Source: 4484-232 sp964486555 (lineage in GTDB: Bacteria > Thermotogota > Thermotogae > Thermotogales > Thermotogaceae). Taken from it: a stretch of DNA of 32,247 nucleotides. Below, in pieces: positions 7,749 through 15,628 of the stretch (positions are counted from its first letter, which is position 1; each line of letters opens with the position of its first letter). Where the stretch lies: the NCBI GenBank assembly GCA_964486555.1, contig CAZANP010000018.1, positions 1-32,247 of the forward strand, in the 5' to 3' direction. The notes under the pieces are model-generated. The model saw only the letters and a list, made by a program, of their open reading frames with translations. It searched no databases and was not told the origin of the DNA. The position numbers were made by a program, and so were the translations under genes.

Positions 7749-8588
7749 GTGAAAAAAGGTGTATTCAGTACTCTCAGGGTGCTGGCAATCATAATCATTC
7801 TTTTGATACTCCTCTTTCCATTTTTCTGGATAGTGGTTTCTTCCTTCAAAAGTTTTGGAGAGATAATGAGCTCTAAACCAACGTTCTTTCCAAAATCGCC
7901 CACATTTGAACATTACAAATTCATATTCACCTTTCGCATGGCTTCAAAAGATTTCCCCATGAACATACTCAACAGTTTGAAAGTTTGCTCTTTAACCATG
8001 GTGATATCAACGATCATAGCCATGATGGGAGCATATGGTCTTGCAAGATACAAATTCAAAGGAAGAGATTTCCTGGGGAAGGCCATGCTCATCGTTTACG
8101 TCTTACCTGGTGTCCCTCTACTTTTACCAATTTACAGTATTCTTGCCTCGCTGAAATTGGTGGATACTTTAACAGGTCTCATCATGATATACGTCTCTTT
8201 GAATACACCATTTGCCGTTTGGCTCCTGAGGTCTTTCTTCGAAGCGGTACCCGTTGAACTCGAAGAAGCCGCCGCTATAGATGGAGCGGGGAAGTTTCAG
8301 ATATTCACAAAGATAACACTCCCTTTATCCATAATGGGGATCATAACCGCTGCCATGTTCGTCTTCGTTACGACATGGGGAGAATACGCGTTCGCACAGA
8401 TGATCATAACTTCCGATTGGAAGAAAACCACGCCTCTTGGCCTCGCAACCTACATGACCGATCAGTACATAGAATGGGGACCACTACTTGCTGCAACGAC
8501 CGTTGTGGTGATACCGGTTCTTCTTTTCTTCCTACCCCTTTCCAGGTTCTTCATAAAAGGTCTTGTTACAGGTGCTTTGAAAGAATGA
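7749..8588 (+). CDS. Sugar ABC transporter permease (MalG/UgpE-like)
   Basis: A 279-residue inner-membrane partner of the preceding permease. It starts with GTG 3 nt after the previous stop, with GGGAGGGGG upstream. Visible are a first membrane segment at about 13-33, a FKGRDFLGKAML loop, and the EAA motif VPVELEEAAAIDGAGKFQIF with KITLPLS. The length is normal for the family, in contrast to the much longer equivalent subunit of the second transporter in this window. It acts in sugar uptake with the binding protein at 5545-6840. Confidence 0.93.
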   Translation: MKKGVFSTLRVLAIIIILLILLFPFFWIVVSSFKSFGEIMSSKPTFFPKSPTFEHYKFIFTFRMASKDFPMNILNSLKVCSLTMVISTIIAMMGAYGLARYKFKGRDFLGKAMLIVYVLPGVPLLLPIYSILASLKLVDTLTGLIMIYVSLNTPFAVWLLRSFFEAVPVELEEAAAIDGAGKFQIFTKITLPLSIMGIITAAMFVFVTTWGEYAFAQMIITSDWKKTTPLGLATYMTDQYIEWGPLLAATTVVVIPVLLFFLPLSRFFIKGLVTGALKE

Positions 8589-8604
8589 TTGAGGGGGTGG
8601 AACT

Positions 8605-9495
8605 ATGAAAATGAAGTTGCTCGTTTTAATATGCACTGTAACACTGTTGGTTACCATGCTCGGGATCTCCGTAAGAACCGAGAGGAGAAGCATAATGGTG
8701 GCAGATGAACTTCACACAACGGAATCCGAGCCGGAAGTCATAGTCATAAACAACGGTGTGTTCAGCTTGGAATCGGTACCGAACAGGGGACGTCCTGTGA
8801 CTCGCATTGTGATGAACGATGTTGACCTTTTGTACTTCAATCCATACCCAATGCCCTACCTCGATGAAGAAACAGGCAGTTACATAATGGAATTTGGAGG
8901 ACTCTACTTTTCTATCCCCTGGAATCCAAGAAGTGTACAACCCTACGGTTTGAATTACGAAGTGATCCAAAAAGAAGATGAAGTAACGATAGTTTGCAAG
9001 GGTATGAACCCAACGAACAAGTTGCTCGGTGAGATGCGTGTGAGCGTGAGAGATGGAGAAAGAGACGTGGAGATCGAAATCAGCGTGACCAATCTTTCAG
9101 ATGAGGACAAGAACATTCAACTCTCGGTGTATGTGAGTTTCCCATTTGGAGAGGGTTTTAATATCGTATCTTCTCTGAAGAATATAGATGGACTCACGAT
9201 GAAGGATTTTCCAACGACGAGCAAAATGACTTTGAAAGCGGAAGAAGGTTACATGGGTGTTTTCAACAAGAAGTTGAATGAAGGTTTGATTGGGGAGTTC
9301 AAAGGTATGAATGATCACAACCTCTTGATCTGGGGACTCGATTATGAAGAACATCTTGGAGGAGGAGAATTCTTCAAAGTGAGACACAACTGGCCTTCTG
9401 TCGAATTGAAAAAGGGTGAAGCGAGGAGGTTCAAATATCTCCTTAAGGTGGTGGATCTTCAAACTCTCGAAAGAAAGTGTAAAGAAAGGGAATGA
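8605..9495 (+). CDS. Secreted mutarotase-like (DUF5107-like) protein of sugar operon
   Basis: A 296-residue protein with a signal peptide or N-terminal anchor (hydrophobic residues 4-22, no lipobox). The mature part is all-beta in character. Its start, VFSLESVPNRGRPVTRIVMNDVDLLYFNP, followed by MEFGGLYFSIPW, resembles galactose-mutarotase/DUF5107-type beta-sandwich proteins, where a strand-turn-strand leads into a Gly-rich glycan-binding face. It is the last gene of the GntR operon, 16 nt after the permease. It may bind or convert the sugar anomer outside the membrane before uptake. The family call is by pattern only and the catalytic residues are not certain. Confidence 0.6.
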   Translation: MKMKLLVLICTVTLLVTMLGISVRTERRSIMVADELHTTESEPEVIVINNGVFSLESVPNRGRPVTRIVMNDVDLLYFNPYPMPYLDEETGSYIMEFGGLYFSIPWNPRSVQPYGLNYEVIQKEDEVTIVCKGMNPTNKLLGEMRVSVRDGERDVEIEISVTNLSDEDKNIQLSVYVSFPFGEGFNIVSSLKNIDGLTMKDFPTTSKMTLKAEEGYMGVFNKKLNEGLIGEFKGMNDHNLLIWGLDYEEHLGGGEFFKVRHNWPSVELKKGEARRFKYLLKVVDLQTLERKCKERE

Positions 9496-9552
9496 ATCAC
9501 GAACTCTTTCATCACCCACCCTTTTCGTTTTTTCCTTCCTAACATGGCCTCT

Positions 9553-9581
9553 GTGATAAACTTTATTAAAAGCGTTGTAAT
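9553..9581 (+). promoter_or_regulatory. Candidate promoter of the purine-type catabolic operon
   Basis: GTGATA at 9553-9558 (4/6 match to TTGACA), 17 nt, then TGTAAT at 9576-9581 (5/6). It lies in the 113-nt space before the first gene of the large operon, the only sizeable intergenic space until 21713. No clear terminator for the upstream operon is visible in the same space. Confidence 0.45.
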
Positions 9582-9608
9582 TTAAATTCTCGCTGAGGAG
9601 GCGGTATT

Positions 9609-10820
9609 TTGAAAGAGGCATTGGAATTGTCAGAGAAATACAAAGATGAGATCGTGGATTTCATGAGGAGATTGATCCAGGTCAAAAGTCTCTCCGGTAG
9701 AGAACAAGAGGTGGTACAACTCGTTGAAAGAGAGATGGAAAGGGTGGGATTCGATGAAGTGTTCATAGATGGTTTTGGAAACGTGATAGGAAGAGTTGGA
9801 GATGGGAAGGTCAAAATAGCGATGGATGCCCACCTTGATACCGTTGATGTTGGAAATCCGGATCTCTGGGAAAAAGATCCTTTCAGTGGAGATGTCGATG
9901 ATGAATGGGTGTACGGAAGAGGGGCGTCAGATCAGAAAGCGGGAATGGCTTCCATGGTGTACGGTGTGAAAGTGATGAAAGAACTTTCTCTTTTTGGAGA
10001 TTTCACACTCTACGTCGTGGGGTCCGTTCTCGAAGAAAACTGCGATGGATTGTGCTGGAAGTACATCATAGAGAACGATGTTATAAAGCCAGACTTTGTC
10101 CTGATAACGGAGCCAACGAGTCTCAACATAAATATAGGTCAGAGGGGAAGAGTTGAATTCAGAATAAAAACGAAGGGGTTATCTGCTCATGCCAGCGCAC
10201 CAGAAAGGGGAGAAAACGCGATATACAAGATGGCGAAGATAATAAACGAAGTGGAAAAGTTGAACGAATCTTTGAAAGACGATCCTTTCCTGGGGAAAGG
10301 GACAATAGCCGTGACTCAGATATTCTTCAAATCACCTTCTCAAAACGCTGTTCCCGATGAATGCGTTATCCACATAGATAGGAGATTAACAAAAGGCGAG
10401 ACCAAGGAAAGCGCGTACGAGGAAATAAGAGAGATTTTCAGAAAAACGGGGATAGATGGAGAAATCGTGGAATTGAGTTGCGAGGAGAGAAGTTACACAG
10501 GTCTTTTATACTCGATGGAGAAATACTTTCCAACATGGGTGACGAGTGAAAAGGATACGATCGTTGAATCGGCAAGAAAAGCTTACAAAGAGGTTTTCGA
10601 AAAGGAACCAGTCATAGGAAAATGGACTTTCAGCACAAATGGCGTAGTTACAGCTGGCGTTTACAAGATACCGACAGTTGGTTTTGGGCCTGGGGATGAG
10701 GTATTTGCGCACGCTCCCAACGAGAAGGTTAGAATATCTCACCTTCTCAAAGCAGCTGCCTTTTACGCTGTTTTTCCAAAAACACTGGCTGGGATGATCG
10801 AGGGGAGGTATGAATCATGA
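9609..10820 (+). CDS. ygeY: M20-family amidohydrolase/peptidase, YgeY-like
   Basis: 403 residues, the same length as E. coli YgeY. It is a two-metal M20 hydrolase: metal ligands H75 and catalytic D77 (AHLDTVD), bridging D108 (RGASDQK), catalytic E142-E143 (LEEN), E168 (TEPT) and a late His in FAHAPNEK. The QRGRVEFRIKTKG segment opens the dimerisation domain. Family members hydrolyse amide bonds of N-acyl or N-carbamoyl amino acids. It starts at TTG with GAGGAGGCGG upstream and overlaps ygeW by 4 nt (ATGA). Its pairing with a carbamoyltransferase and a hydantoinase points to breakdown of a ureido or amide product of purine degradation; the exact substrate is unproven. Confidence 0.88.
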   Translation: MKEALELSEKYKDEIVDFMRRLIQVKSLSGREQEVVQLVEREMERVGFDEVFIDGFGNVIGRVGDGKVKIAMDAHLDTVDVGNPDLWEKDPFSGDVDDEWVYGRGASDQKAGMASMVYGVKVMKELSLFGDFTLYVVGSVLEENCDGLCWKYIIENDVIKPDFVLITEPTSLNINIGQRGRVEFRIKTKGLSAHASAPERGENAIYKMAKIINEVEKLNESLKDDPFLGKGTIAVTQIFFKSPSQNAVPDECVIHIDRRLTKGETKESAYEEIREIFRKTGIDGEIVELSCEERSYTGLLYSMEKYFPTWVTSEKDTIVESARKAYKEVFEKEPVIGKWTFSTNGVVTAGVYKIPTVGFGPGDEVFAHAPNEKVRISHLLKAAAFYAVFPKTLAGMIEGRYES

Positions 10821-11806
10821 ATCCTTTCTTCAGAGGAAGACATTTCATAACAACTCAAGATTTCACGAAAGACGAGATCGATCTCATGTTGGACCTCTCT
10901 TATGAACTCAAGAGGAAGTTCTACGTCGGAGAACCAACACCCTGGCTTCTCTACAAAACAGTTTTCCTTCTCTTCTTCGATCAGTCCACAAGAACAAGAA
11001 ACTCCATGGAAGCTGGAATAACTCAGCTTGGAGGGCATGCGCATTATCTCGATCCGAGCACCATGCAGCTAGCTCATGGAGAATCGCCCAAAGACACCGC
11101 GATCATCCTCTCAAGATACGGACATGCGATAGCCATAAGGCATTGCAAATTTGGTGTGGGAAACAAGTTTCTGAGAGATGTTGCAAAACATTCGAGAGTT
11201 CCCATAATAAACATGCAGGATGATGTGTATCATCCACTCCAAGTTCTTGCAGATCTCATGACCATTCAGGAGAAATTCGGAAAAGATCTAAAGGGTTTAA
11301 AGGTGGCTATAACCTGGGCGTATGCGAAGAGCCACTTGAAACCACTTTCGGTTCCGCAATCTCAGATACTTCTCTTCACAAGATACGGTATGCACGTTAC
11401 ACTGGCTTATCCTGAAAAATTCGATCTCATGCCTGAAATAGTGGAGCAAGCGAGAAAAAACGCAGAGGAGTCTGGCGGTAAACTCGAGATAGTTCACGAT
11501 ATGGATGAGGCGTTTAAAGACGCAGATGTCGTGATACCGAAGAACTGGGGAGGGTTCTTCGTATCAGAGGATGAAAACGAGATATGGGCTGAGACTGAGA
11601 AACATAAAGACTGGATCTGCGACGAGAGAAGGATGAGTCTTGCGAAGAAACACGCAATTTACATGCATGCTCTTCCTGCAGACAGGGGTAGGGAAGTCGT
11701 TGACTCCGTTATAGATGGACCACATTCGGTGGTTTACGATGAGGCAGAGAACAGACTTCACACCGCGAAAGCTGTTATGGCTCTCTTGATAGGGGGAAGA
11801 CCATGA
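10817..11806 (+). CDS. ygeW: Carbamoyltransferase, YgeW-like
   Basis: A 329-residue member of the aspartate/ornithine carbamoyltransferase superfamily. The carbamoyl-phosphate site STRTR is at 57-61, HPLQ at 139-142, and HALPADRG in the C-terminal domain. The stretch ITWAYAKSHLKPLSVPQ closely parallels the equivalent segment of E. coli YgeW, which separates it from ArgF and PyrB. It is shorter than the E. coli protein (about 396), lacking an internal insert and a C-terminal tail. In a catabolic setting it would run in reverse, phosphorolysing a ureido compound to carbamoyl phosphate and thus yielding ATP through a carbamate kinase, which is not in this window. ATGA overlaps join it to both neighbours. 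Confidence 0.88.
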   Translation: MNPFFRGRHFITTQDFTKDEIDLMLDLSYELKRKFYVGEPTPWLLYKTVFLLFFDQSTRTRNSMEAGITQLGGHAHYLDPSTMQLAHGESPKDTAIILSRYGHAIAIRHCKFGVGNKFLRDVAKHSRVPIINMQDDVYHPLQVLADLMTIQEKFGKDLKGLKVAITWAYAKSHLKPLSVPQSQILLFTRYGMHVTLAYPEKFDLMPEIVEQARKNAEESGGKLEIVHDMDEAFKDADVVIPKNWGGFFVSEDENEIWAETEKHKDWICDERRMSLAKKHAIYMHALPADRGREVVDSVIDGPHSVVYDEAENRLHTAKAVMALLIGGRP

Positions 11807-13104
11807 AAGACTTGGGAATATTGAACGGCAGAGTCTATCTTGAGGGTGAATTCATAGAAGCCAACGTGTATGTGGAAAAAGGAGTTATAACGGATATAAC
11901 AACCAGTTTCTATGATTCCAAAGTCATATACGATGCTGGAGAGAAATGGGTGTTACCTGGTTTCATAGATCCCCATGTTCATTTTGAGTTGACTGTCGGG
12001 CCTTTCACATCCGTGGATGATTTCAGATCGGGATCGATCTCAGCTTCTTTCGGTGGTGTCACCACCTTCATAGATTTTTTGGATCCAGCCTCATCCATCG
12101 AAGACATCGAGAAAACTTTGAAGATCAGGTTGGAGAAAGCAAAAAAGAGTGTCATAGATTACTCCTTCCATATCACAATAGCGAATCCCGAAGATGATCC
12201 AGAAAAAATAGCACGTTTTGCCAGAGAACTTGAGCTTCCAACCATCAAGATCTTCACAACTTATTCCTCCACGAAAAGAAGAACATACGATCATCAGATA
12301 ATGAAGCTTTTGAAGGTTTCAAAAGAGGAGAGTGTGATGATTTTGGCTCACGCTGAAAACGACGAAATGATCAGTGAAGGTGAGATACCGGTTGAACGGC
12401 ATGAAGAATCTAGACCGACCATAGCCGAACTTTCCGAGGTTGTAAAACTCGCCGAGATGACAAAATTTCTGGACGGGAAACTCTATGTGGTTCATGTATC
12501 GAGTGGCTTCACAGTTGAAGAAATCGAGAAAAGATTCCACGATATCGTTGGTGAAGATCTTTTCTTGGAGAGCTGCCCACAGTATTTCTACTTCACAAAG
12601 GATATCTATAAGAAAGAGAAGGGATACCTCTACATCTTCACTCCCCCTTTGAGAAGCGATTCTGAGAGGAAGAAATTGATAGACAACATCGATGTCATCT
12701 CCACCATTGGAACGGATCACTGTTCCTTCAACAAGGAGGATAAGCTGGGAAGATTCACCAAAGAGATACCCATGGGGATAGGAAGCATTGAATTTTCCTT
12801 CGTTCTCATGTACACGCTTTTCGGTGATAAGATCATAGATAAGTTCACGAAAAATGTAGCAAAGATCCATGGACTGTATCCGAAGAAGGGAACTCTTCTT
12901 CCCGGAAGTGATGCGGATATGGTGATCTTCGATCCAGAAGCAAGATGGCGTATAGGTAAGCACCATTCCAAATCGAACTACAATCCATATGAAGGATTGG
13001 AGGTCAAAGGAAAGATAATATCCACCATCTCAAGAGGGAGTTTCATCGTTAAAGACGGCATCTTCATCGGAGGTGAAGGAAGATTTCTGAAGAGAAGGCT
13101 ATAA
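11803..13104 (+). CDS. hyuA: Hydantoinase/dihydropyrimidinase-family amidohydrolase
   Basis: 433 residues with the cyclic amidohydrolase fold. The binuclear metal centre is visible: H58 and H60 (DPHVHF), the carboxylated Lys K149 (TIKIF), H183 (AHAEN), H231 (VHVSSG) and D305 (GTDHCSF). The late NYNPYEG segment is typical of D-hydantoinases and of E. coli HyuA. It opens a cyclic ureide or hydantoin ring to the N-carbamoyl acid. It starts at ATG 4 nt before the carbamoyltransferase stop. Its last 22 nt appear to overlap the start of ssnA. In this operon it probably opens a purine-derived ring, giving the carbamoyl compound used by YgeW and YgeY (inference). Confidence 0.9.
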   Translation: MKDLGILNGRVYLEGEFIEANVYVEKGVITDITTSFYDSKVIYDAGEKWVLPGFIDPHVHFELTVGPFTSVDDFRSGSISASFGGVTTFIDFLDPASSIEDIEKTLKIRLEKAKKSVIDYSFHITIANPEDDPEKIARFARELELPTIKIFTTYSSTKRRTYDHQIMKLLKVSKEESVMILAHAENDEMISEGEIPVERHEESRPTIAELSEVVKLAEMTKFLDGKLYVVHVSSGFTVEEIEKRFHDIVGEDLFLESCPQYFYFTKDIYKKEKGYLYIFTPPLRSDSERKKLIDNIDVISTIGTDHCSFNKEDKLGRFTKEIPMGIGSIEFSFVLMYTLFGDKIIDKFTKNVAKIHGLYPKKGTLLPGSDADMVIFDPEARWRIGKHHSKSNYNPYEGLEVKGKIISTISRGSFIVKDGIFIGGEGRFLKRRL

Positions 13105-14527
13105 TCAACTGCAACATATTCGATTTTGAAGGGTTAAAGAAAGACTACTACGTTATCTTCACCGATAAAATTCTTGAAGTTGGCCCCATGGAGAGATTCA
13201 GCGGAGCTGACAGTGTGGAAGATCTTCACGGAGGATTCCTTCTTCCAGGGCTCGTCAACGCCCATACACATGTTTATCCAACTTTCGCAAGAGGAATGAT
13301 GATACCGTTCAATCCCAGAAGTTTCAAGGATATTCTCACACAACTCTGGTGGAAGCTGGATTCGAAACTGGACATGGAAGCTGTTTACTACAGTGCTCTT
13401 GTTAGTTCCGTTGAATTCATAAGAAACGGTATAACGACGATAATCGATCATCATGCAAGTGGTATGGCGATACGAGGAACTCTTGAAACTCTCAAAAAAG
13501 CGATAGTCGATGAAATGGGGCTTAGAGGAATATTCTGTTTTGAAACGAGTGACAGATTCGATGTGGATGAAGCCATCGAAGAGAACCTGTCTTTCTCAAG
13601 AAAGAAAGATGAGAAATCTGCAGGACTTTTTGGCCTTCACGCATCTTTATCGTTATCGAACGAAACGCTCGAAAAGATCTCAAAAGTTTTGGGAGATCTA
13701 CCGATTCACATCCACGTTGCAGAAAGTGAAGAGGATGAGGAAGATGCTCTAAGGAAATACGGTGTGAGAGTCGTCGAACGCTTGGAAAAATACGGTCTTC
13801 TAAATAAAAATTCAATTTTAGCCCACTGCGTGCACATAAATGAAAAAGAAGCCAGGATAATAGCGGAAAGAAAGTGTTTCATCGTCGTCAATCCAACTTC
13901 GAACATGAACAACGCTGTGGGTCTTCCAGATCTGAAACTCTTCGAAGAAAAGGGTATAANNNNNNNNNNNNNNNNNNNNNNNNNNNNNNNNNNNNNNNNN
14001 NNNNNNNNNNNNNNNNNNNNNNNNNNNNNNNNNNNNNNNNNNNNNNNNNNNNNNNNNNNATGAACAACGCTGTGGGTCTTCCAGATCTGAAACTCTTCGA
14101 AGAAAAGGGTATAAGGGTTCTTCTAGGAAACGATGGTCTTGGATACAACCTGACAAGGGATATGATGAACCTTTACTTTTCTCAGAAACTTCTTCATAAA
14201 GATCCAGCTTATTTCTCTCTGAGTGATCTCTGGAAAGTGCTGAAGAACAATTATGATCTTGCTGGAAGAATACTCGGTGTGAAACTTGGAAAGATAGAAA
14301 AAGGATACGAAGCCGACATGATAACCCTGGATTACACACCTCCCACTCCATTGGACGAAGACAACATCCATGGTCATGTCTTCTTCGGAATGTTCGATAA
14401 CTGGAAGGTGAAGGACACCATAGTGGCAGGAGAATATCTTATGAAGGATTACGCGCTGAGAGTGGATGTAGGTTCCATCTTCAAGAGAGCCAGAGAAATA
14501 GCCGAAAAAGTCTGGAGTAGACTCTGA
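13083..14527 (+). CDS. ssnA: SsnA-like aminohydrolase (interrupted by artefactual gap)
   Basis: An amidohydrolase of the SsnA/TrzN/AtzA group, recognised by NAHTHVYPTFARGMM, LWWKLDSKLDMEAVYYS, IDHHAS, NPTSNMNNAVG, GNDGLG and the C-terminal DNIHGHVFFGM, each matching E. coli SsnA. Metal ligands H61 and H63, later HIHVAES, AHCVH and the Asp of GNDGLG are present. Merging the 55-bp repeat around the N run gives one open frame of 429 residues, so the gene is intact. No ATG, GTG or TTG precedes MERFSG at 13188 in frame, yet the conserved N-terminal strand starts earlier. The best start is ATT 13083, 9 nt after GGAGG, inside the hydantoinase gene. Likely a purine or guanine-type deaminase step; substrate unproven. 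Confidence 0.88.
13905..13959 (+). repeat. Left copy of 55-bp contig-end duplication
   Basis: This 55-bp stretch of ssnA, from ATGAACAACG to GGGTATAA, is identical to 14060-14114 on the other side of the N run. It is an unmerged contig overlap, not a biological repeat. Confidence 0.95.
13960..14059. other. Artefactual assembly gap of 100 N
   Basis: Exactly 100 N flanked by identical 55-bp ends. Deleting the N run plus one copy (155 nt) restores the ssnA frame without a stop. No sequence is missing here. Confidence 0.95.
14060..14114 (+). repeat. Right copy of 55-bp contig-end duplication
   Basis: Identical to 13905-13959. Reading continues directly into GGGTTCTTC after the copy, so the true sequence passes from the left copy to 14115. 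Confidence 0.95.
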
Positions 14528-14539
14528 AGGGGGGATAGA

Positions 14540-15628
14540 GTGGATCTAACTACAGAGATAGCTGGTATAAAGCTTGAAAATCCTCTAATGCCGGCATCGG
14601 GTCCTCTCGTAGGAGATTATGAAAAGATCATGTACATAGCGAGCCTGGGTGTGGGAGGGGTCGTCACCAAAACGATTTCCACAAAACCTGCTGAGGTTCC
14701 AAGACCGTGTATATACGGTGCGCGAAATTACGTTATGAATTCAGAACTTTGGTCAGAGCTTCCTCCCGAAAAGTGGATAAGGGAGATTCTTCCGAAATTG
14801 AAAAAGGATCTCAAAGTTCCTTTGATAGTGAGTCTTGGTTACACAAAAGAGGATATGGAAGAACTCGTGCCTGAGGTCGAGGAATTCGCAGATGCTTTCG
14901 AGATATCAACCCACTACATAGGTAAAGATGTTTCGATCGTTGGTGAAATCGTTGATACCATCAGAAAGTACACTGAAAAACCTATTTTTATGAAATTGAG
15001 TCCTCACATACCGGATCCTGTGAGGTTCGCCGAGATCGTCAAAAAAAGAGGGGGAAATGGTGTTGTTGCCATAAACTCTTTGGGACCTACCATGACGATA
15101 GATCTAAAAACAAGGAGTGCTCTCTTTGGAAAAGATGGTTACGTCTGGATATCAGGCCCCGTTATAAAACCCCTGGCCCTTGCAATAGTCAACATGGTGA
15201 GTCAGGTTGAGGGTATAACCGTCATAGGGGTTGGAGGGATAAAAAGCTCTGAGGATATTCTTGAATTTCTTCTTGCAGGAGCAAAAGCCGTTCAGATGCT
15301 ATCCTCTGCCCTTATATTCGGAAAGGATATATACAGGAGGATATTGAAGAACCTTCCAGGTACACTCGAAAAATATGGTTTCCAGAGCGTAAGAGAGGTC
15401 GTGGAAACTTCCTTGAGAAAGAGAGAGGTGGTGTACGAGCCGAGGCATCCAAAGATAGATCTGGAGAAATGCACTTTCTGTAAGGTGTGTGAAATGGTTT
15501 GCCCGTACTTTGCGATAGTGGTGAAAGAAAAGGATGTTGTAGTTGATGAGAACAAGTGTTTTGGATGTGGTCTGTGTGAGACGAGGTGCCCTACAGGTGC
15601 CATAAGTGGGGTGTTTTCGAGTGAATAG
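14540..15628 (+). CDS. PreA/DHOD-like flavoprotein with C-terminal ferredoxin domain
   Basis: 362 residues. Residues 1-300 form an FMN-type TIM barrel like dihydropyrimidine dehydrogenase PreA and class 1 dihydroorotate dehydrogenase: NPLMPASGPLVGD, VVTKTIS, MKLSPHI, AINSLGP, VIGVGGI, EFLLAGAKAVQ. The C-terminus holds two 4Fe-4S motifs, CTFCKVCEMVCP and CFGCGLCETRCP. The usual active-site loop with N-x-S-C-P is replaced by the short FEISTHYIGKD, so the normal catalytic Cys is missing. In the E. coli cluster this place is held by YgfK; here the enzyme may carry electrons or reduce a different ring. GTG start with GGGGGGAT upstream; its end overlaps the next gene by 8 nt. Confidence 0.82.
   Translation: MDLTTEIAGIKLENPLMPASGPLVGDYEKIMYIASLGVGGVVTKTISTKPAEVPRPCIYGARNYVMNSELWSELPPEKWIREILPKLKKDLKVPLIVSLGYTKEDMEELVPEVEEFADAFEISTHYIGKDVSIVGEIVDTIRKYTEKPIFMKLSPHIPDPVRFAEIVKKRGGNGVVAINSLGPTMTIDLKTRSALFGKDGYVWISGPVIKPLALAIVNMVSQVEGITVIGVGGIKSSEDILEFLLAGAKAVQMLSSALIFGKDIYRRILKNLPGTLEKYGFQSVREVVETSLRKREVVYEPRHPKIDLEKCTFCKVCEMVCPYFAIVVKEKDVVVDENKCFGCGLCETRCPTGAISGVFSSE

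Noticed and set aside
12319..12966. Antisense open frame of about 215 codons in the hydantoinase gene
   Set aside because: It mirrors a well-conserved gene, has no ribosome site and shows no recognisable domain.
13905..14114. 55-bp direct repeat as a mobile-element or phage attachment duplication
   Set aside because: The copies bracket exactly 100 N and merging them restores ssnA perfectly, so it is a contig-end overlap.
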